Of a DNA stretch of 64,000 nucleotides, positions 25,701 through 34,458 are shown piece after piece. The translations under genes were made by a program, and so were the position numbers. Numbering within the stretch: the first letter of the stretch is position 1; every line of letters starts with the position of its first letter. The notes below the pieces were generated by a model, which had not been told where the DNA came from, did no database searches, and worked only from the letters and a program-made list of their open reading frames with translations. Source of the DNA: JAWLHJ01 sp039587535 (GTDB taxonomy: Bacteria; Gemmatimonadota; Gemmatimonadetes; Longimicrobiales; Gaopeijiaceae); NCBI GenBank assembly GCA_039587535.1, contig JBDHIF010000001.1, forward strand, positions 177,713 to 241,712, written 5' to 3'.

Positions 25701-27663
25701 GACGACCGGAGCCGGTTGACGGATCACTTCGCTTCGGCGTCTTCCCCTGGACCGCAGCCTCCTCAGCCCCCAGACCCTCCGGCACAGACAGGCCCACGGC
25801 TTCGAGGAGCTTCAGCGCGTTCCGTGTCGTGGCGATTCCCGGACGCATGCGGTAGTCGAAGGAGATGCGTGGCCGTCCATCCGCTCCATCTCTCTCCACG
25901 TGCTCCCGGAAGTACACCGGTACCGCAGCTTCCCTTAGGCCCGCGACCTCCGCAAGGCCGAGGTCGTGCGTGCTCACCGCGCCCAGCGCCCCTGCATCGA
26001 GAAGGTGCCTCAGGACGCCTCGGGCGGCCACCCGCCGCTCCGCGGTGTTGGTTCCATGGAGCATCTCGTCCAACAGGTACAGGACCGGGCGCGCCTCGGG
26101 GTCCCGGTCACGCGCCGCGTCGACCACGGCACGGATACGTAGGAGCTCTGCCATGAAGAGGGACACCCCCTCCTCCAGGGAGTCGTCGATCCTCATGCAG
26201 GTGAAGACACGCATGCACGGCGTCACCAGTTGCTCGGCACACACCGGCGCGCCGGCTCCCGCCAGGGCGACGTTCAAACCCAACGAGCGCAGAAGCGTGC
26301 TTTTCCCGGACATGTTGGACCCGGTGACGAGGAGGAAGGTACCCGCGGGCCCCAGGGAGACGTCGTTTCGCACGCAGGTCTCGGGCGGGAGCAGCGGATG
26401 ACCGAGGGCCCGTGCGTCGACACGACCAGCTCCCGGGGGCGCCAGCTCCGGGTAGCTCCACTCCGGGTGGTCGTGGGCCAGCGTGGCCAAGCCAGCCAGA
26501 CCTTCCCACTCGAAGCTGGCATCGAGCCAATCCCGCACCGCGTGTCCGTGCCGATCGCGCCACCGCTCCAGGGCGCGAAGTAGGTGGAAGTCGAGGAGCA
26601 GGAGCGGGCCAAGGCTGGCGTAGACGATGTTCCGCCGGCTCTCCACCGTGTCCACGAAGCGCAGCAGCGCCCCGAGCCGACGATGCGCCGCGTCCTTCCC
26701 GTGCCCGAGGGCGGCCCGCACCGACCTCAGCCGCTCACCCTCCCAGGTGGTTTCGTCCAGCAGCCGCATCTGCGGAACGGCGGCGCGAGCCGGTGCCGCC
26801 GCAGAGGCGACCGCCTCGAACGCCGGAAGCGCGCTCCTCGTGACATGCCGAGCCGCCCAGAGCTGCGGTATGGCCACCAGGAGCCACCACGGGCCCGCCC
26901 CCAGGGCCACGTCGGCGACCACGGTCCCGAGGAGGGCCAACGGCAAGGCGAACCCTGCTACGTCCCAGCTCTTCCCCCGCTGCGGAGCCACTTGGTCGAT
27001 CCACATGAGGAACCGACCCCACTCACCCGAGGCATCCCGGAGCTCTCGACGGCCCAATGCGGCGAGCTCCGAGCGAAGCTCCACCAGGGGAGCGAGCTCC
27101 CGGACCGCCTCCTGACGAGCCCTGGCCCCTCCCGGCGTCGCCGGCTCCAACAGCCAGGCACGCAGCTTCTGCCTCGCTCCGCGGGACGTCAGCGGTCCCA
27201 GCAGACGCCAGAGCGACGCTCGTCCCACTACGTCCAGATCCTGAGCGTACGGATGCTCGCGGGGGACCTCGGGCATCGATCGTTCCTCGAGTGGAAGCGC
27301 CTCCTCGAGCTCCGCCCACCGTCGCTCCCCACGCAGGATCCCCTCTCGGGCCACCAACCCGAGCGCTTCGGACCACCGCTCCTCCCGACGGACCCTGCGG
27401 TGCACCGCGACCAGCCAGACAAAAGTCACGACCACGGCCGCGAGCACGGCGAGAGCGAGATTCTCTGCGCCTCCCTCGAAGAACTCGACGCCGATGAGAG
27501 CGCCGACTCCAGCCAAGAAGGTGGCACCCCGGATCGACGACAGCCGGCGCGACCGCTCCGCGGCGCGGGCACGCGATTCCTCATGATGCCTCCACCTTCG
27601 GCGGTACCCGTCCACCACGGACGACGCGTCCGCTCCCTCCCCCAAAACGCCGCTTGCGGTCAA
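25681..27663 (-). CDS. Membrane-anchored MutS-family ATPase
   Basis: The 660-residue protein starts at TTG 27663 with a strong GAGGAGG site 7 bases upstream. Two N-terminal hydrophobic helices (about 47-64 and 70-88) and a second pair near 230-262 suggest it is membrane-bound. The C-terminal third is a MutS-type ABC ATPase: Walker A GSNMSGKST (448-456), Walker B VLYLLDEML (about 528), the TNTAERR signature and STHD. The mismatch-binding domain of MutS1 and the Smr endonuclease domain of MutS2 are absent. Proteins of this architecture are annotated as MutS-like, but their role is unknown and mismatch repair is unlikely. The Walker motifs appear intact, so it should bind ATP. Confidence 0.85.
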   Translation of the reverse strand: MTASGVLGEGADASSVVDGYRRRWRHHEESRARAAERSRRLSSIRGATFLAGVGALIGVEFFEGGAENLALAVLAAVVVTFVWLVAVHRRVRREERWSEALGLVAREGILRGERRWAELEEALPLEERSMPEVPREHPYAQDLDVVGRASLWRLLGPLTSRGARQKLRAWLLEPATPGGARARQEAVRELAPLVELRSELAALGRRELRDASGEWGRFLMWIDQVAPQRGKSWDVAGFALPLALLGTVVADVALGAGPWWLLVAIPQLWAARHVTRSALPAFEAVASAAAPARAAVPQMRLLDETTWEGERLRSVRAALGHGKDAAHRRLGALLRFVDTVESRRNIVYASLGPLLLLDFHLLRALERWRDRHGHAVRDWLDASFEWEGLAGLATLAHDHPEWSYPELAPPGAGRVDARALGHPLLPPETCVRNDVSLGPAGTFLLVTGSNMSGKSTLLRSLGLNVALAGAGAPVCAEQLVTPCMRVFTCMRIDDSLEEGVSLFMAELLRIRAVVDAARDRDPEARPVLYLLDEMLHGTNTAERRVAARGVLRHLLDAGALGAVSTHDLGLAEVAGLREAAVPVYFREHVERDGADGRPRISFDYRMRPGIATTRNALKLLEAVGLSVPEGLGAEEAAVQGKTPKRSDPSTGSGRPTEDSR

Positions 27664-27703
27664 GCCGTGTCCTCCTCTTCACCCTTGGTGACGGTCAGGT
27701 GGC

Positions 27704-27721
27704 AAGCTAACAGAACAGCTT
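27704..27721. repeat. Short inverted repeat in a divergent promoter region
   Basis: AAGCT-N8-AGCTT lies in the gap between the MutS-like gene and the divergent histidine kinase gene. It is short and could occur by chance; it could also be an operator or part of a promoter spacer. No clear -35/-10 pair accompanies it. Confidence 0.2.
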
Positions 27722-27818
27722 TCCGTTGGGGGCGCTGATCAAACGCTTTCCCCGCCCCCGGGTACGCGGTAGCGTGCCGGTTACGGACACGCCTCCACCG
27801 CTCCATCGCGTCCAGCTC

Positions 27819-30260
27819 ATGAACCTTAGCGCGGTCAACACGAATATCGCACTCGCCATCGCATATGCGGCGGCCGGGACGGCGACCCTGGCTTTCGGGG
27901 CAGCTCTAGGCCCGGACCTCAGCACGATGCTCTGGATCGGCTCGGGGATCGCGTTGGCCGCTGCCCTGCTGGCCCCATTCCCGGTTTGGCCGGGCGTCGT
28001 TGCGGGGGCGATGGCCGTAACACTCTGGGAGGGTGCACCGCTCGGTCACGTCCTGGCGACCGGCGTGGCCAACGGGGGCGAGGTCGCCGTGGCCGTGCGC
28101 CTCCTGCGGAACGCCGGCTTCGATCGGGCCTTCGGAACCGTGCGCGACGTGCTTCTGTTCGTCGGGCTGGCTTGCGGCCTAGCCGCCGCGGTGGCGGCGG
28201 TGGTGAGTGTGGCTTCGTTGATCGTCGCGGGTGGCGCGAATCCCTCGGCCTTCGGTCGGATCTGGCCGATGTGGTGGCTCACCCACGGCATGGGAATGCT
28301 CGTGGTTGTTCCCGTCAGCCTGATCGTCTGGAGCGGCCGCTTGGCCGCTACCCGCACCCGGCTCGGCGAGGGTGCGATCTACCTGGCTGTCATCGCCGTG
28401 GCCGCGTCGATCTCCTTCCTGGCTCCGGCCAACAGCCTCCGCGCAGAGCTCTTCTTCCTCCCACTTCCCGTGTTGCTCCTGTCTGCGGTGCGTGGCGATC
28501 AGCTGGTGGCCACGTTGGGCGGGCTCATCACCACCTCGCTGGCCATCGTCGGAGCGCTTGTCGCCCGAGGTCCGTTCTCCGCGGGGACTAACATCGAGAC
28601 GCTCTTTCTGACGTGGAGCTTCACCGCGGTGTCCATCATCGCGACGGTGATCGCGACCGCCGTAGTGCGTGAGCGCAGACTGGCCCAGACGGAGCTGGAG
28701 AGCGGCGAGCGGCGGCTCCGCACCGTCCTGGAAGCCACGACGGACGGGATCCTCGTCGCCGACAGCCAGGGCCGGGTGACCGACGTCAACTCGGCATTCC
28801 TCCGGATGCTCGACCTCGGAGAGGATTGGAAGGCTCGGCCGGGAGACGACGTCAGAACCTTTCTCGGGAAGGTCCAGCCTGCGTTGGAGGGAGAAGACAG
28901 AACCATCCCCGATGCCTTGAACCCCGAGATCCCGGCCCATCGAACTGCGCATGAGGAGGTCCGCCTGGCAGACGACCGGGTAGTGGAGGCGGAGTCGCTC
29001 CCCCTCCCGAGCTCGCCGAACGAGCCGGGTCGAGTCTGGTCGCTTCGCGATATCACCCAGCGCGTGAAATCGGAGGAGGAACGGCGACAGCTTCATGAGC
29101 GAATCCTGCACAGCCAGAAGCTCGAAGGATTGGGCGTCCTCGCAGGGGGCGTAGCCCACGACTTCAACAACGTCCTCGCCGGTATCATAGGATACGCGGA
29201 GCTGCTCCTCCGCCAGCCGGGAATCGACGACCAGGGCCGGGCCGACGCCAAGGGGATCATCAAGGCGTCGCAGCATGCGGCCGGGCTCTGCGGCCAGCTC
29301 CTGACCTACGCCGGGAAAACGACCGCGGTTCTCGCTCCCGTGGACCTCGCAGCCTCAGTTCAGGAGATGCGCCATTTCATGGCACTGTCCCTTCCTAAGA
29401 GTGTCGACTTGGCCGTGGAGGTCCCGGATCAGCCGGTGATCGCTCTCGTTGATGACGTGCAGATTCGCCAAGTGATCTTCAACCTGGTCACGAACGCGTC
29501 CGAAGCGATCCTCGAGCATCGAGCATCGGGGCGGGTTCTGGTGCGCGTGGAGTCGAAGAATCTCTCCGCAAGCTGGACCGATCGTGCCTACGGAGCAGAT
29601 GATCTTCGAGACGGGGCCTACGCGGTCGTCGAGGTCGAAGACGATGGGATCGGGCTGGACGCGGAAGACGTCACCCGGATCTTCGACCCATTCTATTCCT
29701 CCAAGGGCCCCGCCCGCGGGTTGGGCCTGTCCTCGGTCCTCGGAGTGCTACGTAGTCACAGCGGCGGCCTGCAGGTTCACACGGAGGCAGGCCTCGGCAC
29801 TCGATTCCAGATCGCCCTCCCGGCGGCCGAGCCGTCCGCCTTGGAAGCAGCGCACGCGCCCGGCCGCCGGATCTCGGCCGACGACGGGCCCGCCACGATC
29901 CTGGTGGTAGACGACGAGGCCATGGTCCGGGAGACCGTTGTCCGCATGCTTGAGAGCGACGGGCACCGAGTCCTTCAGGCCGTCGACGGCAACGCTGCTC
30001 TGGCGCTGCTCGATGATCATGCGCTGGACATCGATCTGGTGGTTCTGGATCTGACCATGCCACACCGGGACGGACTCGCCACGCTGACGGAGATGCGCAG
30101 GAGGCAGCATCTGATCCCCGTGCTGCTAGCCAGCGGCTACTCCGGGGAGGCCGTTCCTCCCGATGCGGCCGTGGCCGGCTTCATCCAGAAACCGTACAGA
30201 TCCGCGGATCTCAGGGAGAGGGTCAAAGCAGCGCTCCGCCAGGGACCCGCCACCGCCTAG
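27819..30260 (+). CDS. Hybrid sensor histidine kinase: MASE1-PAS-HisKA-HATPase-REC
   Basis: The protein has 813 residues from the ATG at 27819; in-frame starts upstream (27726 or a GTG) are possible, and none has a clear ribosome site. Residues 1-300 hold eight or so hydrophobic helices of MASE1 type. A PAS domain follows (about 305-420: LRTVLEATTDGILVADSQG). The phosphorylated histidine is in GGVAHDFNN, and the ATPase has NLVTNASEAI, EDDGIGLD and GPARGLGLSSV. A receiver domain at the C-terminus (TILVVDDEA, LVVLDLTMP, IQKPYRS) carries the acceptor aspartate. No response regulator or output gene is beside it, so the signal is passed elsewhere. The stimulus is unknown. Confidence 0.9.
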   Translation: MNLSAVNTNIALAIAYAAAGTATLAFGAALGPDLSTMLWIGSGIALAAALLAPFPVWPGVVAGAMAVTLWEGAPLGHVLATGVANGGEVAVAVRLLRNAGFDRAFGTVRDVLLFVGLACGLAAAVAAVVSVASLIVAGGANPSAFGRIWPMWWLTHGMGMLVVVPVSLIVWSGRLAATRTRLGEGAIYLAVIAVAASISFLAPANSLRAELFFLPLPVLLLSAVRGDQLVATLGGLITTSLAIVGALVARGPFSAGTNIETLFLTWSFTAVSIIATVIATAVVRERRLAQTELESGERRLRTVLEATTDGILVADSQGRVTDVNSAFLRMLDLGEDWKARPGDDVRTFLGKVQPALEGEDRTIPDALNPEIPAHRTAHEEVRLADDRVVEAESLPLPSSPNEPGRVWSLRDITQRVKSEEERRQLHERILHSQKLEGLGVLAGGVAHDFNNVLAGIIGYAELLLRQPGIDDQGRADAKGIIKASQHAAGLCGQLLTYAGKTTAVLAPVDLAASVQEMRHFMALSLPKSVDLAVEVPDQPVIALVDDVQIRQVIFNLVTNASEAILEHRASGRVLVRVESKNLSASWTDRAYGADDLRDGAYAVVEVEDDGIGLDAEDVTRIFDPFYSSKGPARGLGLSSVLGVLRSHSGGLQVHTEAGLGTRFQIALPAAEPSALEAAHAPGRRISADDGPATILVVDDEAMVRETVVRMLESDGHRVLQAVDGNAALALLDDHALDIDLVVLDLTMPHRDGLATLTEMRRRQHLIPVLLASGYSGEAVPPDAAVAGFIQKPYRSADLRERVKAALRQGPATA

Positions 30261-30275
30261 CCGCCCGACGCCCTG

Positions 30276-31868
30276 TCAGACCACGGGATCGTCCGGCCGC
30301 TCGGTATGGAAGTCGGTCACCGCCTGGTAGGCCGCCACGACCGCCAGCAGCCGCTCCTCACCGAACGGCCGCCCAGCCAACGTGGCACCCCGGGGGACAC
30401 GCCGCCCGGTGTCGTCGTCCGTGTCGAATCCGATGGGGAATCCCATCACCGGCAAGCCCGTACCATCGAAGGGTCCCGTACCCGTAGTAAGAACGACGTC
30501 ACACTGATTGAAGAGCTGATCGAGCATGCGACCAAGCAGAAGTTGGCGGGCCTGCTGCACCCTGACATAGGTATCCGCGCTTTGCAGCATCCCGTTGAGG
30601 AACCTGGGAAGCCGAGTCCCGAACAGCCGCACGTCGCGTCGAAGGTGCTCGATGAAGAAGGCCGTCGGATCACCGTGTGAGCCGCCCAATGGACTCGAGG
30701 TGAGCTCCTCGAAATCGTCCGGCAACGTCACCTCCTCCACGATGGACACCCCGGGCGTTCGCTCCAGCTCCCTGAGAAGATCCCGTCGGAGCTCCGTCTC
30801 CCGGTCCTCTTCGTCAGACAGATAGCCGGGCCAGACACCGATCCGCGTAGGCCAGCGAACCCGCGGCCTGTCTCCACCGAACGGGGTAGCCGCCAGAGCG
30901 TAGTTCGGCGCCGGCGGAAGGCCGAGCGTGCGTGGATCGAGGCGGTCCGGTTGGGCGAGAACCTGGAGCAGGATCGCCGTGTCCAAAGCGTTTCGGGCCA
31001 TGGGGCCCGCGTGGTCTCGCGTATAGCTCAAGGGAATGACGCCATGCAGCGAGATCCGGCCAAACGTCGGCTTGATGCAAGTGAGCCCCTGCCGGTTGCT
31101 GGGCCCCACCACGGATCCGCCTGTCTGGGTCCCGACACCCGCCACGGCCATTCGGGCCGCCACGGCCGTAGCCGTCCCTGACGAGGAGCCCCCGGGAGAG
31201 TATTCCACATCATTCGGAGTCCAGGCGTTGCGCGTGGTCGGGGTCGTTGTTCCGTAGACCTGGGCCCGACCTCCGGCCAGGTTGCCCATCTGCGCCTTGC
31301 CCAACATGAGGCCGCCCGCCGCGCGCATGAGCGACACGACCGTGCCATCGAAGTCGGGCTGAAAACCCTCGAATACCAGGGAGCCCCCCTCGGTCGGCAG
31401 ATCCGCAGTGTAGAAGTTGTCCTTGGGCGCCAGCCCGATCCCGCGGAGGGGAGCGTCGGGACCGTTGGCGGGCACACGCTCTGCCTCGGCGACGAGCGCT
31501 TCCCTCGAGGGGCGAGCGGCATACGCCTTGTAGAAGGCGTGGTCGTACGCCTCGATGCGGGCCACGTGGGCTTCCACCAGCTCTACCGGAGTCACCGATC
31601 CGTTCCGGATAAGCGTCATCGACTGCGAAAGGGTGAGCTCGGTGAGGTCACCGATGTCCTGAAGCCGTACGGGGGCTCCGAACGCCTCCGGCGTCAAGGA
31701 CGGGCCACGGGCGCTGGCTCCCGCGGGGACACGACTGAGCAGCGTCCCCGCTGCCGCCGCCGAGGACACCCACGCCATCCGATTCAGAAACCACTTTCGC
31801 GAGACGACCTGATCGAGCGGGGGCTGCGCAGCGTCCTCCCCCATCGGCCGGGACAGCCCCGGGCTCAT
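30276..31868 (-). CDS. Amidase signature family protein with N-terminal hydrophobic signal
   Basis: The protein has 530 residues from the ATG at 31868, overlapping the stop of the small upstream gene as ATGA and preceded by GGAGG. The N-terminus has SRKWFLNRMAWVSSAAAAGT, a Tat-like or Sec-like signal with Arg-Lys in place of twin arginine. The amidase catalytic set is visible: lysine in GIGLAPKDNFYT, and the Ser-cisSer pair in YSPGGSSSGTATAVAARMAV followed by GTQTGGSVVGPSNRQG. It hydrolyses an amide; the substrate is unknown. Export would separate it from GatA, which it otherwise resembles. It is transcribed with a 90-residue companion. Confidence 0.85.
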   Translation of the reverse strand: MSPGLSRPMGEDAAQPPLDQVVSRKWFLNRMAWVSSAAAAGTLLSRVPAGASARGPSLTPEAFGAPVRLQDIGDLTELTLSQSMTLIRNGSVTPVELVEAHVARIEAYDHAFYKAYAARPSREALVAEAERVPANGPDAPLRGIGLAPKDNFYTADLPTEGGSLVFEGFQPDFDGTVVSLMRAAGGLMLGKAQMGNLAGGRAQVYGTTTPTTRNAWTPNDVEYSPGGSSSGTATAVAARMAVAGVGTQTGGSVVGPSNRQGLTCIKPTFGRISLHGVIPLSYTRDHAGPMARNALDTAILLQVLAQPDRLDPRTLGLPPAPNYALAATPFGGDRPRVRWPTRIGVWPGYLSDEEDRETELRRDLLRELERTPGVSIVEEVTLPDDFEELTSSPLGGSHGDPTAFFIEHLRRDVRLFGTRLPRFLNGMLQSADTYVRVQQARQLLLGRMLDQLFNQCDVVLTTGTGPFDGTGLPVMGFPIGFDTDDDTGRRVPRGATLAGRPFGEERLLAVVAAYQAVTDFHTERPDDPVV

Positions 31869-32137
31869 CGGTCCTCCTCCTCGACCCAAGCAGTGAACGG
31901 GGCCGGGAACGGCTGCGGCAGATGGAGCTGCGGATCCAAGGGGAAGTTCGCCGCCTCCACGTCCTCGCGCAGGATCGATCGCCCATTGGCCAAAAGCCTC
32001 TCCTGGTCCATGGGCGCGTCTTCGTCAGCCTCGGGAAGGACGGAGATGTCGATTCCCAGGAGCGCGTAACGCGTCCGGATGTAGCGGTTGAGTTCCTCGT
32101 CCGCGGGGGACGGGGGTGTGCTGGGCACCTGGGGCAT
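31865..32137 (-). CDS. Small companion protein of the amidase, unknown
   Basis: This 90-residue acidic, Pro-rich protein (ATG at 32137) has no signal peptide and no hydrophobic helix. It contains ELNRYIRTRYALLGIDIS, DQERLLANGRSILRED and FPLDPQLHLPQPFPAPFTAWV. Its stop overlaps the amidase start by ATGA, so the two are made together. Some amidases, such as GatA and AtzE, work with small GatC-like subunits that wrap around them; that role is conceivable here, but I see no GatC motif. If the amidase is exported, a companion without a signal would have to travel with it or act before export. Confidence 0.5.
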   Translation of the reverse strand: MPQVPSTPPSPADEELNRYIRTRYALLGIDISVLPEADEDAPMDQERLLANGRSILREDVEAANFPLDPQLHLPQPFPAPFTAWVEEEDR

Positions 32138-32287
32138 GGCACCGTCCGGGTGAAGGCGTGGCTGGATACGGTCTGAGCCGCGACCGTACGCGCCCCGGTC
32201 GGGCCCGTCAAGCGACGCCCTGGGGCGCCCCCGGGTTGCTGGCGACGCGCGGAGGCTACCCGAAGCGGGACGGGTTCGTCCCGGACC

Positions 32288-33253
32288 TCAGGGGGCCGCC
32301 TCCAACTCGCCGGCAAGCTCCGCCCAAACCCTCCGCACCGCGCGCTCTGCCTGGTAGACGTAGTCAGAAAGCCGTGTGAGCTCGCCGAAGTCGGCCTGCT
32401 CCACGGCTTGGTCCACGTCGAGTCCGGAGTCACGCAGGCGACGAACCTCCTCGATCACCTGCTCGACGGCCTGCCGATGTGCCAGGAGCTGCTCCCGACT
32501 GTAGTCGATGGAGCCCCGGACACCGTGTCCCGCCACGTAAACCTCCGCGTCCATCTCGGCAGCGCGGTCCAGGAGATCCAGCCAATCGGAAGGGAAGGCC
32601 GTGATCATGAGCGGGAAGACACGATCCAGGTGTGCCTCGCTCATGAACAGGATATCGTCGTCCGGGAGGTATACCACCAGATCCCCTGCCGTGTGTCCAC
32701 GCCCGAGGAAGCGGATCTCGATGGTCCTCCCCCCGAGCTCCAAACGCTGGACGTCACTCACGAGATGGTCCGGCTCCAACCAAGGGTCCTCCGGATTCGC
32801 GGGCGCGAGCGCCTCCGCTGCAAAAGGATGCGCATAGACCTCGACGGACTCGGGGAAAGCCAGGTTCCCACCGGTATGATCTCCATGGTCCGTGGCGATG
32901 ACGAGGCGCGTGACGGGCTGGTCCGTGATCTCCGCGATCTCCGTCAAGAGCTGCTCTGTCTCTTCGACGCTCCCCTGGCCGTCCGCCACCAACACCCCTT
33001 CGTCCGTCACCACGAACATGCTCACGGTCGTGACCGGGTCCTCCGGACGAGCCCACTCGTAGGTGTAGACCCCGCTCCCGATCTCCCTTACCAGACGGTG
33101 CACCGTGTTGGGGGCTTCGGGCGCGTAGGGGCTGTCCTCGGCGACTTCCCCGCCTTCCTGTTCGACGGCAGGGTCAGGTTCCGCATCACCGCCACAGCCG
33201 GCTATTGCGAGGGCGAATACCAGGAATCCAAGGAAGGGGCGATGGGTCTTCAT
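32288..33253 (-). CDS. Metallo-beta-lactamase-fold lipoprotein with altered zinc ligands
   Basis: This 321-residue protein has a lipoprotein signal (FLVFALAIAGC, Cys20). The fold is clear: FVVTDEGVLVADGQGS, ATDHGDHTGGN, GRGHTAGDLVVYLPDDD, and VAGHG. Compared with the canonical HxHxDH, residue 121 is Thr in place of the first His, while His123, Asp125 and His126 are kept. His187 and His243 are present, but the bridging Asp (usually in LFxGD) is Glu206. The metal site is therefore unusual and may hold one metal or a different one. It would sit on a membrane facing the periplasm. The substrate is unknown. The second MBL protein of the window (62253-63257) has the full ligand set. Confidence 0.82.
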   Translation of the reverse strand: MKTHRPFLGFLVFALAIAGCGGDAEPDPAVEQEGGEVAEDSPYAPEAPNTVHRLVREIGSGVYTYEWARPEDPVTTVSMFVVTDEGVLVADGQGSVEETEQLLTEIAEITDQPVTRLVIATDHGDHTGGNLAFPESVEVYAHPFAAEALAPANPEDPWLEPDHLVSDVQRLELGGRTIEIRFLGRGHTAGDLVVYLPDDDILFMSEAHLDRVFPLMITAFPSDWLDLLDRAAEMDAEVYVAGHGVRGSIDYSREQLLAHRQAVEQVIEEVRRLRDSGLDVDQAVEQADFGELTRLSDYVYQAERAVRRVWAELAGELEAAP

Positions 33254-33459
33254 GTCGTTTCTTCGGGGTGAGAGCCTGACGGAGGGTCTCCGTGCGTGCC
33301 GTGGGCGCCCCGAGCGGTGCTCCGTCGGAGTTGCCCGGCGACCATAACAGTCTAGCTTTTCCGCTCCTCCGGCGCGCGCTCCTCAGTGCCTCCCGTTCCG
33401 TCGAGCTCGTTTTCGCGACCGGGTCCGGTGGAACTTCCTTCAACCAGGAGGCCCCGCCA

Positions 33460-34410
33460 ATGCCCCGCTACCAGCCGCCCGATGCGATGGAAAGTCCTCG
33501 CTTCGGTGGGGTCCGGACGTTCATGCGATTGCCGCACGTCCGGACCACCGAGAACGTCGACTTCGTGGTCGTCGGCATCCCGTTCGACACCGGCACCACC
33601 TACCGCGTGGGCGCGCGATTCGGTCCCCAAGCCATTCGTGCCGCTTCCGCCACGCTACGGCCGTTCAACCCTTACCACGGCATCGACTTGTTCGAACACC
33701 TGTCGGGTGTCGACTACGGTGACGTGGGCGTGGTGCCGGGGTATATCGAAGCGTCCTACGAGCGCATCGAGGCAGACCTGCGCCCGGTGATCGACGCCGG
33801 CGTCATTCCGATCGGGCTCGGCGGCGACCACTCCATCACCCTGGCGGAGCTCAGGGCTCTGAGCAGGCGCCACGGCCCCCTCGGCCTGGTTCAGGTGGAT
33901 GCCCATCCCGATACCTGGGAAGGTCACTGGGGGAAGAAATACAACCACGGAACGGTGTTCCGGCGGGCCACCGAAGAGGGCATCATCGATCCCCAGCGGG
34001 TGATCCAGGTCGGGCTGCGGGGCTCCATCTACGGCTATGAGGATTACGACCAGTCCACGGAGATGGGCATGGAAGTCATCCCGATGCAGGAGGTCCGTGA
34101 GATCGGCATCCCGGAGGTGGTGAAGCGGATTCGCGCGCGCTGCGCTGAGGGGCCCACCTTCCTCACCTACGACATCGACTCCTGGGATCCGGCATACGCA
34201 CCAGGCACGGGGACGCCAGAGGTCGAAGGGTTCACCAGCCACGAGGGTCTCTCGCTGGTCCGCGGCATGACGGGCATCGACTTCGTCGGCGGTGACCTGG
34301 TGGAGGTCTACCCCATGTACGACCACGCGGAGATCACCGCGATGGGGGCCGCCAACGTCCTCTTCGAGTTCATCTCTCTGCTGGCTCTTCGGAAGCGCGA
34401 CGGGAAGTAG
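33460..34410 (+). CDS. Agmatinase/ureohydrolase family protein
   Basis: The protein has 316 residues from the ATG at 33460, with AGGAGG 8 bases upstream. Metal ligands of the arginase/agmatinase family are all present: GGDHSIT, DAHPDTW and DIDSWDPAYAPGTGTPE. GIPFDTGTTYRVGARFGP is the N-terminal block shared by agmatinase, guanidinobutyrase and guanidinase subgroups. The reaction releases urea from a guanidino compound in the cytoplasm. The specific substrate cannot be settled: DAHPDTWEGHWGKKYNHG differs from classic agmatinases and is nearer to the guanidinobutyrase-type loop. It stands beside amino-acid catabolic genes. Confidence 0.88.
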   Translation: MPRYQPPDAMESPRFGGVRTFMRLPHVRTTENVDFVVVGIPFDTGTTYRVGARFGPQAIRAASATLRPFNPYHGIDLFEHLSGVDYGDVGVVPGYIEASYERIEADLRPVIDAGVIPIGLGGDHSITLAELRALSRRHGPLGLVQVDAHPDTWEGHWGKKYNHGTVFRRATEEGIIDPQRVIQVGLRGSIYGYEDYDQSTEMGMEVIPMQEVREIGIPEVVKRIRARCAEGPTFLTYDIDSWDPAYAPGTGTPEVEGFTSHEGLSLVRGMTGIDFVGGDLVEVYPMYDHAEITAMGAANVLFEFISLLALRKRDGK

Positions 34411-34435
34411 GAGCACCTCTCCGGTGCGCGGCTCC
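34410..34435. terminator. Candidate bidirectional terminator hairpin
   Basis: Between the convergent ureohydrolase and dehydratase genes, GCACC-TCTCC-GGTGC forms an inner stem, and GGAGC with GCTCC extends it outward across a small bulge. No T-run follows, so this is a weak candidate. Confidence 0.35.
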
Positions 34436-34458
34436 ACGACGGCGGATCGCTGCGACGC

